Of a stretch of 64,000 bases of DNA, positions 55,558 through 64,000 are shown piece after piece. How positions within the stretch are numbered: position 1 is the stretch's first letter; each line of letters starts with the position of its first letter. The DNA is taken from positions 52,787,751-52,851,750 of the forward strand of contig JAWZYU010000018.1 of the NCBI GenBank assembly GCA_038380435.1, read 5' to 3'. Under the pieces are notes generated by a model that was given only the letters and a program-made list of their open reading frames with translations, had not been told where the DNA came from and ran no database searches. This stretch comes from Ryuthela nishihirai. Lineage: Eukaryota; Arthropoda; Arachnida; Araneae; Heptathelidae. The translations under genes were made by a program, and so were the position numbers.

Positions 55558-56732
55558 CACTGCTCAACATAGAAAATGCCACACTATGAAGGATTTCACG
55601 AAATGAGGTCGAACTTACCACACATGTAGACAAGTAGGTAGGAATGAAGTGATTTAATTTCTGAGGGATTAGATGAATACGATGGGTGAAGAGACAGCAT
55701 AATGTGGCCTGAGTCAGTAGGTCGTGTGACTGCCATGATGGCATGATGACACATTTCGGCAACATGGGTGGCATCGAGTTGAAAAGTCCCCAAATGGTCA
55801 AAAATCCCTGAGGTATCGCAGACCATACGTTGTTGACCTGTGTGCATAATTCATCAACATTGCGAGGAGGTCGTGCAGAGGCGTAAAATCGTCTGCCAAT
55901 GACGTCCCACACGTTCTCTATTGGGGAGAAGTCTGGGGATTACGCTGGCCAAGGCAGCACCTTACAGGCACTGTCTGATGATGTTGGCAGTGTGCAGGCG
56001 GGCCTTATCGTATTGAAACTAGATATCAGAGATACCACAGAGATACGGCAACAAAACGGGCTGCAGCACCTCATCGACGTATCGTTGTGCTGTCACTGTA
56101 CCCACTATTGCATACGAACGGTAAACGGCTGTTGAAACTGATAGTGCCCCAAACCATGACACCATGCTGAGGAGCTGTATGACTCTCACCGATGACAGCA
56201 AGATTAGCCTGGTGACCACGTTGTCTCCAGACTGTCAATCGGCGATCGTCGGAGCCGAAACAGAAGTGAGACTCATTGCTGAATATGACGTGGCTCCATT
56301 CGTCCTGTCACGCATATCTGGTACGGCACCACTGCAACCTTGCTTGATGATGTGCTGCGGTGAGTGGCAGTAATCCCATTGCGTTTCTGCTGCAATGTGA
56401 CGCAGGGACTAACCAGCCATACGTAGCCCTATGATGAAGGCCTCTGAAAATGTGTCTGTGTGATGGTAAGATTCCAGATGATGTCGCCATTCTCACTCTT
56501 TACATGTGTTTCTGCAACAGAAATCACTCTGATGCAATGGTACACACGCGCAGGTGAGGACCACCAAACTTAGCTGCGCTGAGCCGTTTTGCCCTATTAT
56601 CTCCCTCACCTATCACGTGATTGGTTCGCAATTACACTAATTTACATAACCCAAATGTTAACACATACTCACCTATTTGCATGGCGCTCTGACAAATACT
56701 TCCTGGTGCGGCATTTTCTATGCCGAGCAGTG
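55558..56732 (-). mobile_element. Tc1-like transposon, near full-length, dead
   Basis: TA-flanked ends cactgctcaacatagaaaat and attttctatgccgagcagtg are inverted repeats of about 30 bp. The 1175-bp element carries a transposase on the reverse strand with many frameshifts. The C-terminal part reads WDVIGRRFYASARPPRNVDE then LCTQVNNVWSAIPQGF (55700-55912). The middle reads AIVGTVTAQRYVDEVLQPVL (56019-56219). The HTH-side part reads FRGLHHRATYGWLVPASHCS then RNAMGLLPLTAAHHQARLQW (56308-56496). The catalytic Asp motifs are not readable. Confidence 0.85.
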
Positions 56733-56734
56733 TA

Positions 56735-57303
56735 TATGTCCGACAAATAAAAATATATCTAAAAAACAACTATAAAACACCACATAAATATCATTTGTCT
56801 AGGGGAATATTTTAGTAATTAGGAAGCCCTACTCATGTCGAATTCTCAGACCCCCCCCCGAACCTAAATTAATGCCCCCTTCCCCCGAAACTAAAACCTT
56901 GATACGCGTCTGACCACAGTGATTTGAGGTTTATAACAAAATAATGTATTAATTTGATCGTAGAAGACAGTTTATTTCCAATTTGAGTAGCACAGTGAAT
57001 TGAAAAAAAAATAATGAGAAAAGCTTTATTAGTATTTAAGTTTTGATAAAATTAATAATGTATAAGATATATATATATATTTCTTCTCTTATAGAAGACG
57101 TCTAGTAATTCCATCATTGGGTGTGTCAATGATCCTGTATAAGTGTTGAGAAGAGTTGTGAAAAGAAAAGAGAGTATTAGTATGGATAATTTAGGAAAAG
57201 AAAATATTCACGTGGTTAAGAATCTATCACTTTTTAAAAAAAAATTATAGTTTTTAGAATGGATGATTTCTGAAAAAAATATATATCTAATATACGCAAA
57301 AAA
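56735..57303. other. unassigned DNA
   Basis: A C-rich stretch lies near 56850-56885 and a TA run near 57068. No gene is recognised. Confidence 0.5.
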
Positions 57304-57484
57304 AATACTCCTGAAATATCTGCTTGCCACAGAGGTCTGAGAGGAGCCTATCAGTTTATATTCCGTAGTAGAAGGTCTGTGAAGATGGTGGGACCTATGC
57401 AGGAAAAACATCACGATGCCTTATCCGGGCTGGAATCCAGGTCCCTTTCTTCAGTAGATAAGGGCACTAACTACTCGGCCATAG
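57304..57484 (-). repeat. SINE family B
   Basis: Reversed tail tctgcttgccacagaggtct then gagcctatcagtttatattc, box B complement gggctggaatccaggtccct, head complement cactaactactcggccat. Confidence 0.82.
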
Positions 57485-57527
57485 AAACAAATTTTATTTT
57501 GGCTCTTTTTTTTTTGGATGGTTGCAA

Positions 57528-57577
57528 ATTTATGTGTTATTAGCGTGGCCACTGGATCAGGCTAATAACACATAAAT
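57528..57577. repeat. perfect 16-bp-arm hairpin
   Basis: Arms atttatgtgttattag and ctaataacacataaat enclose an 18-base loop. Confidence 0.85.
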
Positions 57578-58311
57578 CTTTCTATTAAAAGTTGTAAGAT
57601 GGGACCTATTAACAGCTTAATTTTGTTTCGAATCATTGAATCTTTGCCATTCTTTATATTAAACAATTCCCTATATAGTTATAAAGGGCAAGTGTGTATG
57701 TGTTTAAGTGTACAGAGGGGTATCAATGATGAGGGAAAACAGCTGTATCATATTTAAATATAAATTAAATAAGGATTGTTAGAGTACTCCGAGTTATTTA
57801 GTGTTGTTAATATTTAAATCTTTTCTAATACTTCAGCATCATACATGTTTTAGCGAACTGAATACAGATTTATTTCCCACTGAAATGTTCAGAACTCGTA
57901 TCAACATCATAACATCATATCTGAGATTGAAAGTTCAGTAGCTCATACATGTAATAATAAATACACAGAACACTAAACTCTCTTTGTCATAGAAGAAGTT
58001 ATGCCATTTAAGGGTATCTTATCCATTCCATCGGATCTGCAAATGTTCTGCTGGGAAAGTCGAGACAGCGTTGGGCTTCACTCACTTCAGCTATTGTCGG
58101 AATAGTAATTCTTGAGGGACGTTGCTGGGATGCCCTTTTTGACTGCTAATTGCGCCTTGGGGAATAAACGCCGGCTCTCATTGCAATCATTGTTTATTAC
58201 GCAAAGACTGCATTAGGTAATTCGACTCTGCATCTAGGGACTAAAGGATGCTAGTTGTACGAGGAGCGACTAAAAATATCATGCGAAGGGGCATATTTAA
58301 GAATATTTAGA
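57578..58311. other. unassigned DNA
   Basis: 58030-58270 is more GC-balanced (gggaaagtcgagacagcgtt, aataaacgccggctctcatt), but I recognise no family or exon. Confidence 0.45.
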
Positions 58312-58460
58312 AGTTTGGTTGTTTTACTTTTCCAAGGCCCTTTTTTGCTCGCAATGTACTTAAAGGCTAGTCTATAAGGTACTCAAGGGCTCGGTGCTGA
58401 GTAGGGCAAAAGGGATCCACTAGGCGTCAGACGAAAGACCCTTGTCAAGACGTGTTTCTA
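58312..58460 (-). repeat. SINE family A, degraded fragment
   Basis: Reversed tail ttggttgttttacttttcca through ttttgctcgcaatgtactta to gacccttgtcaagacgtg. Confidence 0.65.
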
Positions 58461-58678
58461 AATGTTTAGAAGGCATGGTTTTCTTGCAACAGATACACAA
58501 TTTCTCTCAACTGGAGATCGATTCTTCTTACCCAGTTCCATTGGTGACCATTTTCTCTCCGAGGGAAGTTGGGGTTAGGAAAAAAAAATCTCAACAGAAG
58601 CAGAATGGTTACTTGAATCTGAGAGCATTTGATTACTTCAAAACTTTATTGAAAATTATTAAAATACATAAATATAGA

Positions 58679-59073
58679 TTTGGGTTGGGTTGTTTTACCT
58701 CTGAGCGGCACTTTTTTGCACACCATGGGCTAAATGGCTAGGTCACATGGACCCCGAAGGCTCAGAGAAGGTTGGGGGAGGGGACCCACTGGAACAGCTG
58801 TTGGGAGACAGATGGTAGCTTCCCGTCAAGGCCATCCAGCGTGTTCTTTAACGTGCACAGGGTATGGCTCTCCCGCACACGGAGCCACGGCTTAACGTCC
58901 CATCCGACGGACGGCGGCCTTTCCAAGTCCATCGGTGTCCCCTACTGACCGTGGGCAGGGCTCGGAATTTTGCGGAGATAAATCTCAACGCTGTCCCAGC
59001 TGGGACTCGAACCTGGGAACTACAGATTGCGAGCCTGGCGCGCTACCGACTGAGCCACCCCCGCCCCCGCCCC
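58679..59073 (-). repeat. SINE family A, full-length, young
   Basis: A perfect 12-bp duplication cataaatataga (58667-58678 and 59074-59085) flanks it. The copy is complete, from tttgggttgggttgttttac to the tRNA head complement (gggactcgaacctgggaact, gcgctaccgactgagccacc). It carries few differences from the 39266, 48230 and 53561 copies. Confidence 0.93.
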
Positions 59074-59095
59074 CATAAATATAGAAAAACAAAAG

Positions 59096-59292
59096 AAAAA
59101 AGCAAGGGGCAAACATTATTCGTTTGTGTTCTTTTAATGATTTAAAAGAATTAGTTTTTCCTATATATACATCGATTACTTATTGCAATGCTCAGTATCA
59201 AATTTTGAAACTATGTTTGGGGTGGAGGATTTTTTTTTTCAAATGATTAAAAAATAGTTAATGAATGCAAAAATATTTTAAAATGCAAACAA
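59096..59292. repeat. dispersed ~195-bp repeat, copy 2
   Basis: Second copy of the unit at 53204-53405. It starts within about 20 bp of the end of the neighbouring SINE's target duplication. Confidence 0.85.
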
Positions 59293-59518
59293 TAAGTAAA
59301 TAAAAACCAGGGTCATATTTTGAATCAATGCTTAGGAGTTACTGAATGTTTCAAAAGTATAAGAAAATTATGTATATATTTGGGGGGAGGGAAGTTGAAA
59401 AGTTGACCTCCCCCCAAACGTCCCCTTTAAATTCGCTCTTGGTAATGCTCCTTCCTTTGAGGTGGGTTGGGTTGTATATATTTATTTATTTATTTACTTA
59501 TTTATTATTAATAACATA
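59293..59518. other. unassigned DNA ending in an (attt)n microsatellite
   Basis: An attt-type run spans about 59480-59515. Confidence 0.55.
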
Positions 59519-59597
59519 CACAGTCGTATCAGAATAATATGATCACCTATCATAGTTTACATATGGGAGGTGGTCATATTATTCTGATACGACTGTG
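59519..59597. mobile_element. 79-bp miniature inverted-repeat element
   Basis: TA-flanked arms cacagtcgtatcagaataat (continuing atgatcacct) and its complement (aggtggtcatattattctga then tacgactgtg) enclose a ~20-base loop. It is short for a MITE but has clear mariner-style TA borders. Confidence 0.75.
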
Positions 59598-59634
59598 TAT
59601 GTCTGGTACGTTTAGTCAGAAACTATGAGCAACA

Positions 59635-60054
59635 ATTTGTTTTCCCACAACGGCAGGTTACAAAGCCTCACAGAAGGTTGAGATAAGGGGATCCACTAAA
59701 TAGATATTAATTTTTTTTTTTCATTAGATGGTGATCCTAAAATTTCCTGCTAACTTTCTCCTCTTGCTAATTCCACCTTTGTAGCAGTAGTAGCAGTAGC
59801 AGTCGTAACTTGGGAATCTTCTGTCGATATTGGAATCGCAAACTTCCCTAGTTGTTTCCTATTTTGATTTATCCAGTTAAGATTCATTGTTCGCATGGAG
59901 AAGTGTAGGAAATCTTCATCACCAATTCAGTTTCAAAACGTTTAAACTAACAATGACCAGACAATGGAATTAATTATAAGTCATATCGGTAGGAGTGCAA
60001 TACGGGTGATTTATTCGCAGAAGACATTTATATTTGATAATCCTTGTAGGTGGC
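59635..60054. other. mostly unassigned; family A scrap at its start
   Basis: 59640-59700 (acggcaggttacaaagcctc, cagaaggttgagataagggg) resembles the reversed family A core. The rest is unrecognised, with a short gtagcagtagcag run near 59780. Confidence 0.4.
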
Positions 60055-60222
60055 CATCCCGTGATCGTGTAGTTAGAGTGCTTGGTTACTGATCACAGGA
60101 TTGTGTTGTGCTTCTGCTGAGGTCTCTCCTTCCTTATAGATCCTCTTCTTTATGGCGCATTATTCATAGAGGCTCCTATCAGACCTTTTTGGCAAGCAGC
60201 TATTTGAGGGTTTTTTTTATAT
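60055..60222 (+). repeat. SINE family B, degraded
   Basis: Head atcccgtgatcgtgtagtta, arm cttggttactgatcacagg (box B deleted), body tgcttctgctgaggtctctc, tail ggcaagcagctatttgaggg. Confidence 0.78.
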
Positions 60223-61120
60223 TTAGAGATCTTAATCGATTTATTTGATGCCATTGTGTGCTGTCATATTGTACCATATGTTTTCTTTCGTTAGAGATTA
60301 GGGTGTTTTATTCTGGAGTAATATTTAAAACAAATAAGCAACAGTCTAAATGGCAATAGGGGCATAGAAAATAATGATGTGAGAATCTGAAGAGGTGGAG
60401 AGGTAAGAAGGAAAGAATAAAAACTCGTAAAAACTTTCAAATATATCCATTTACATGCTTGCTTACTCTTGGTGAACATATAAAATAACAATCACTTTGT
60501 GGATATCCTAAAGTAGTATTGATCAAGTGTTAGGTTAATAGCACCCCCACACCCACCCCCACCTCTCCCTGAAACATAGATACGACTAGATCTCAAAGAG
60601 GTTTGGTATAGGTTGGTAAAGACGGACATAATACAGAGTTAAGGAGCAAGCAACTACTCCAGCATGCAGCTTTGTAAGTTGTGTTAGCTGTAACTGCGGG
60701 TTCAATAGTGACTTTTGTTGGAGTTGCCCTTCTATGAGGAGGCTTGTATAAGCTAGGAGTAGTTTCTAGAATCCTTACTGTCGGTTAAGCTTCAAATATA
60801 GAAAAAGCACACGCGCAACAAAAATTGTTCGAACTTCTTGGTAGGCCTACAATTAAACCCATCCAACAGTTTTACAGAGAGAAAAACCTTTACCGACGCC
60901 CCTGGATCAAGGGCATCCTTATGTTTCCTGAAGGCAAAGGATACGCCAATTCCAATCATGAGTAGTTTACCATCGACAGAAAAGAGAGAAGGAGAAATTC
61001 TCCATAACTTTGAAAGCTAGATAGTGGGCTCAACAAAATGACGAATAAGTTGCCTTTCGATTCTCAAAACTTTAGAGTAAATTTGTTTCGTTTTCCATTT
61101 AAACAAATTATTCTCATGGA
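60223..61120. other. unassigned DNA
   Basis: No recognised feature. Confidence 0.5.
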
Positions 61121-61333
61121 ATAGTCGTCCCGTGACCGAGTGGTTAGCACGCTTGGCTACTGATCTAAGGGAACTGGGTTGATTGTATGTGTTGATTGAA
61201 GGCATGATTGTATGTGTTGTTTTTCTGCTGAGGTCCTGCCATCCTCTCAGACCTTCTATTCTGGCATATAAACTGACAGGCTCCTGTCAGACCTCTGTGG
61301 GAAGCAGTTGCTTGAGGGGGGTATTTATTTTTT
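61121..61333 (+). repeat. SINE family B, full-length with target duplication
   Basis: Head gtcgtcccgtgaccgagtgg, tail hairpin ctgacaggctcctgtcag, palindrome region gaagcagttgcttgaggggg. A perfect 11-bp duplication attctcatgga (61110-61120 and 61334-61344) frames it. Box B is replaced by a short duplication of gattgtatgtgttg. Confidence 0.92.
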
Positions 61334-61344
61334 ATTCTCATGGA

Positions 61345-62500
61345 GTACAGTTTTTACTGACTCAAAGATAATACACCCATGGAGAAATACACCCGTGGAA
61401 GAGGTTAGATCAGATGTGGGAAATCTGGAACCTTTTGTGGTACTCAATGTGGTTTTTGCATACTTGTCTAAAATTATCATCTCGAATATGATCCTAATAA
61501 CATTATATCATTATATGTAACATTATTTTGATTAATATATAATTCAAAATTATATTATATAATGTTTGCCTTTTATTTTTTACGTTTTGATAAATGTGAA
61601 TGAACGCAACATTTATTACGAGTATAAACTTGTTTTAACTTCTAAATTTTTAAAAACAATAGTAAATACGATGACTTAAAATACTTTTTTTACATCTTAT
61701 CATGCATTGTGATAAAAATGAATCGTTTTTATAGCCTATAGATTATTTCGATTTCCTTGATATCATCATAATTTGCAGCTGATAAGGACTAGTTAGAGTA
61801 ACCTTTGGTTTTCCAACGAGAAAACTTTCCTAACCTCTGGGTTAGACTATGCAACTATTTGATCATCAGAAATTTTAACTGTATGTGTTTGTTAAGAAAA
61901 TTCAATGGTGAGAGTTTGCTGAGAGAAGTAATAGGATTTCGAGAGAATTCAGGAGTGTAGTTGCTCATGAAATTTAGGAAGGGGAGAAATGTTCAGAGTA
62001 GGAAAATATCTAAAAAATATTAGGGGTCGGATAAGAAACTAACAGGATTGATCTGTAATGGACAAGAACACCCTTTTAAAAAATATTTCAAATTATGTGT
62101 ATAATATACTACAAATCAATACCTCTTAATTTCTAGATCGTCAGCCCGAATCCTATTTGACCTTGAATACCACTCCGGAGATGAAAATTCCTCTTATTTC
62201 TAAGTTTTACAACTCCCTCTCTCCTGGTAACCCTTCTTTCCTTAGAGGACTGAGTAACAGGAGAGGAGTACTTCTGCGTGGTTGAGAGAATACAGAGATG
62301 AGAAGAATGGTTCAGGAGATGAAGGCTGGTTGACGACATCTGAATTATTTGGCATTAGCCTCCAAATTTTTGGAAATTATTAATGAATTTTTAAATATCA
62401 AAGCAAGGTAAGCCTTCACTAAATAAAATATAAAATAAATTACTTACTTAACTATTTTCAAGGGTTTTACCTAAATAAGTAGTTTTTTAGTTAAATTTCA
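61345..62500. other. unassigned AT-rich DNA
   Basis: No recognised gene. A tandem pair gaaatacacccatgg / gaaatacacccgtgg lies at about 61375-61400. Confidence 0.5.
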
Positions 62501-62686
62501 TGTACCCCCTCAAGCAGCTGCTTGCCATAGAGGTCTGACAAGAGCCTTTCAGTTTATATGCCATAGTAGAAGATCTGAGAGGATGGTAGGTCCTCAGCAG
62601 AAAACGACACATACATCCATGCCTTACCCGGGGCTCGAACCCAGGTCCTTAGATTAGTAGTCAAGCGTGCTAACCACTCGGCCCAG
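62501..62686 (-). repeat. SINE family B, full-length
   Basis: Reversed tail gtaccccctcaagcagctgc, box B complement ggggctcgaacccaggtcct, head complement gtgctaaccactcggccc. Confidence 0.9.
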
Positions 62687-62879
62687 TTAAAAGTAATTTC
62701 ATAATTTAATCAGTAGAGACCTTATGTTGTTTTGGTTAACTAGTTATTTAAATGGAAGACAGCAAATTGTACAAATAAAATATTGCTTTATTCCCCCTGC
62801 TGATGTTAATTTCGGGGTCCAGAGTATTCAGTTCTTGGACTAATATTATTTTTAATATTTTAAAGATTTATGTCGTTTA

Positions 62880-63590
62880 CATTTGAATGGGATTAACGTT
62901 GTATTTTCTGATAATATTACGCTGGTTTACTTGGGCACTATTGATGATGTTGTTATAAAAATAAATGAGGATGTGAAAACAATAAATAACTAGTTTGCAA
63001 AAAAATAGGCTAATTTTAAATGTTAATAAATAAAGATATAAAATTTAAATTAAAAAATATGTCTAGTGATGAACTATACAATAAGTTAATTTATCATGAT
63101 ATACATATTTGTCAGAATTGGTTATGTTATTGTCCAGTTATACAAGGTGTTCACGGTTTTGATATTTGGGAGTATTTAGAGACAGCAAACGCATGAAAAT
63201 TGCATGCAAAAAGTATAGTAATAACTTTGAGTATCAAGATTTCCAGGATATACTTTATTAGAAGTTTTTCGAATTTGTCAATGTTAAAAATAATTTGCAA
63301 TTCTTGAATAAAATATTACTTGGAATATGGTATTATATCAAGGGGTGGACTTTATGAATCGTATTTGAAACCTATTCAAAATCTTCAAAATTATGTTTTG
63401 AGGTGCATGCTCAAAAAACGAAACGTTAATAATATCCAATTTTTATTATAGTGCATTAAAAATTTTTCAAGTCCGAAAAATTACATATTTACCACTTATT
63501 TAACATATATCGTCAAAAATTGGAATGATTCAAATGCAAAAGTTTTCAATAAAAATATCAGACTTTCAACAACGGTACATTAAAATATAG
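62880..63590 (+). pseudogene. LINE reverse-transcriptase C-terminal part, degraded
   Basis: The forward strand reads NVVFSDNITLVYLGTIDDVV then IKINEDVKTINN, which resembles the YADDT-LV sequence with the catalytic Asp pair changed to SDN. Further on come WGGLYESYLKPIQNLQNYVL (a typical 'AWGG…L..LQ…LR' block after the palm/thumb) and VKNWNDSNAKVFNKNIRLST. Many stops interrupt it. Its 3' boundary coincides with the start of the Tc1 fragment at 63592. Confidence 0.65.
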
Positions 63591-63591
63591 T

Positions 63592-64000
63592 AACTGGGGA
63601 ATTTGGAGGCCAGGGCAATATCTGGAAGTCTTCTTTATGTTCCGTGAACCATTCTCGACCAATCCGGGCAGTGTGGCATGGTGCATTATCCTGCTGAAAG
63701 AACACACTATTAGCGGGATATGCCGTTGCCATGAAATGATGTACCTGATCTGCAATGACGTTTAAGTAGGTGGCAGACGTCATAGTTTCCTGCACATGAA
63801 CGACTGGACCCAGAGTTTCTCAGCAGAATATTGCGGAAAGCATTACACTTCCTCCACCGGGTTGTTTTCATCCCACAGTGCATCCTAGTGCCAACACTTC
63901 CCAGGTAACAACGTACATGTACCCGGCCGTCCACATGGTGCAACAAAAAACGAGATTCATCAGACCAGACGACCTTCTTTCAATCATTGAAGGTCCAGTT
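63592..64000 (-). pseudogene. Tc1-like transposase, cut by the window edge
   Basis: The reverse strand carries a well-kept catalytic part: TYLNVIADQVHHFMATAYPA then NSVFFQQDNAPCHTARIGRE (second Asp), then WFTEHKEDFQILPWPPNSP. There it ends abruptly, before the expected DLNPIE catalytic Glu. Upstream, in another frame, lie LLHHVDGRVHVR and RWRKCNAFRN-like pieces, so at least one frameshift exists. The N-terminus lies beyond position 64000. It seems to be truncated by, or inserted into, the LINE fragment to its left. Confidence 0.75.

Overview
This is AT-rich eukaryotic DNA with no operons, no bacterial signals and no protein-coding gene that can be followed end to end. Its contents fit an arthropod genome. 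A chelicerate, possibly a spider, is my best guess, but that rests on general resemblance of the repeats and not on a diagnostic gene. The window is an intergenic or intronic region built up by layer on layer of transposable-element insertion. Every recognisable protein-like stretch is a broken transposase or reverse-transcriptase relative, apart from one uncharacterised conserved ORF fragment (24985-25474) and one weak candidate exon (35735-35851).

Two tRNA-derived SINE families dominate. Family A has a tRNA-Thr-like head (loop CTCGTAA), a central conserved domain and a tail that reads as 'cctctgagcggcac' on the opposite strand. Family B has a Ser/Leu-like head (box A tggccgagtgg), and its tail carries an 8-bp hairpin followed by the perfect palindrome caagcagctgcttg. 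Together they have about 40 full, partial or degraded copies. Several family A copies (39266, 48230, 53561, 58679) are nearly alike and flanked by 12-13 bp target-site duplications, so they are young. Two of them lack the tRNA head and stop at the same internal point.

DNA transposons are the second layer. Tc1/mariner relatives include a 1474-bp DD41D-type element with ~90-bp inverted termini (26044-27517) and its internally deleted derivative 15 kb away (11343-11918). There are Tc1-like pseudogenes at 20195, 27580, 36885, 55558 and 63592, another GRPR/HTH mariner-like pseudogene at 31910-32680, and a Tigger/pogo-like element that keeps only its DNA-binding half (16796-17754). Non-autonomous hAT-type elements with 8-bp duplications lie at 879, 15815, 24167, 47970, 51970 and perhaps 52775. 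Fold-back MITEs occur as two copies of one ~217-bp palindrome (19064 and 45149), a 563-bp element with ~200-bp arms (46900) and a 79-bp element (59519). Non-LTR retrotransposon fragments include RT C-termini at 10420, 22165, 23208, 40568 and 62880, and an RNase H domain at 33827-34367.

Two stretches stand out as possible host functional DNA: a GC/CpG-rich island at 42956-43225, and a CCAAT-box-containing, promoter-like segment at 16380-16620 that ends in a consensus-like splice donor. Tandem repeats, perfect palindromes and template-switch-like inverted duplications inside SINEs complete the picture. I found no convincing new defence or metabolic system. The most interesting signals are the SINE structures, the element/derivative pairs and the two candidate regulatory islands.
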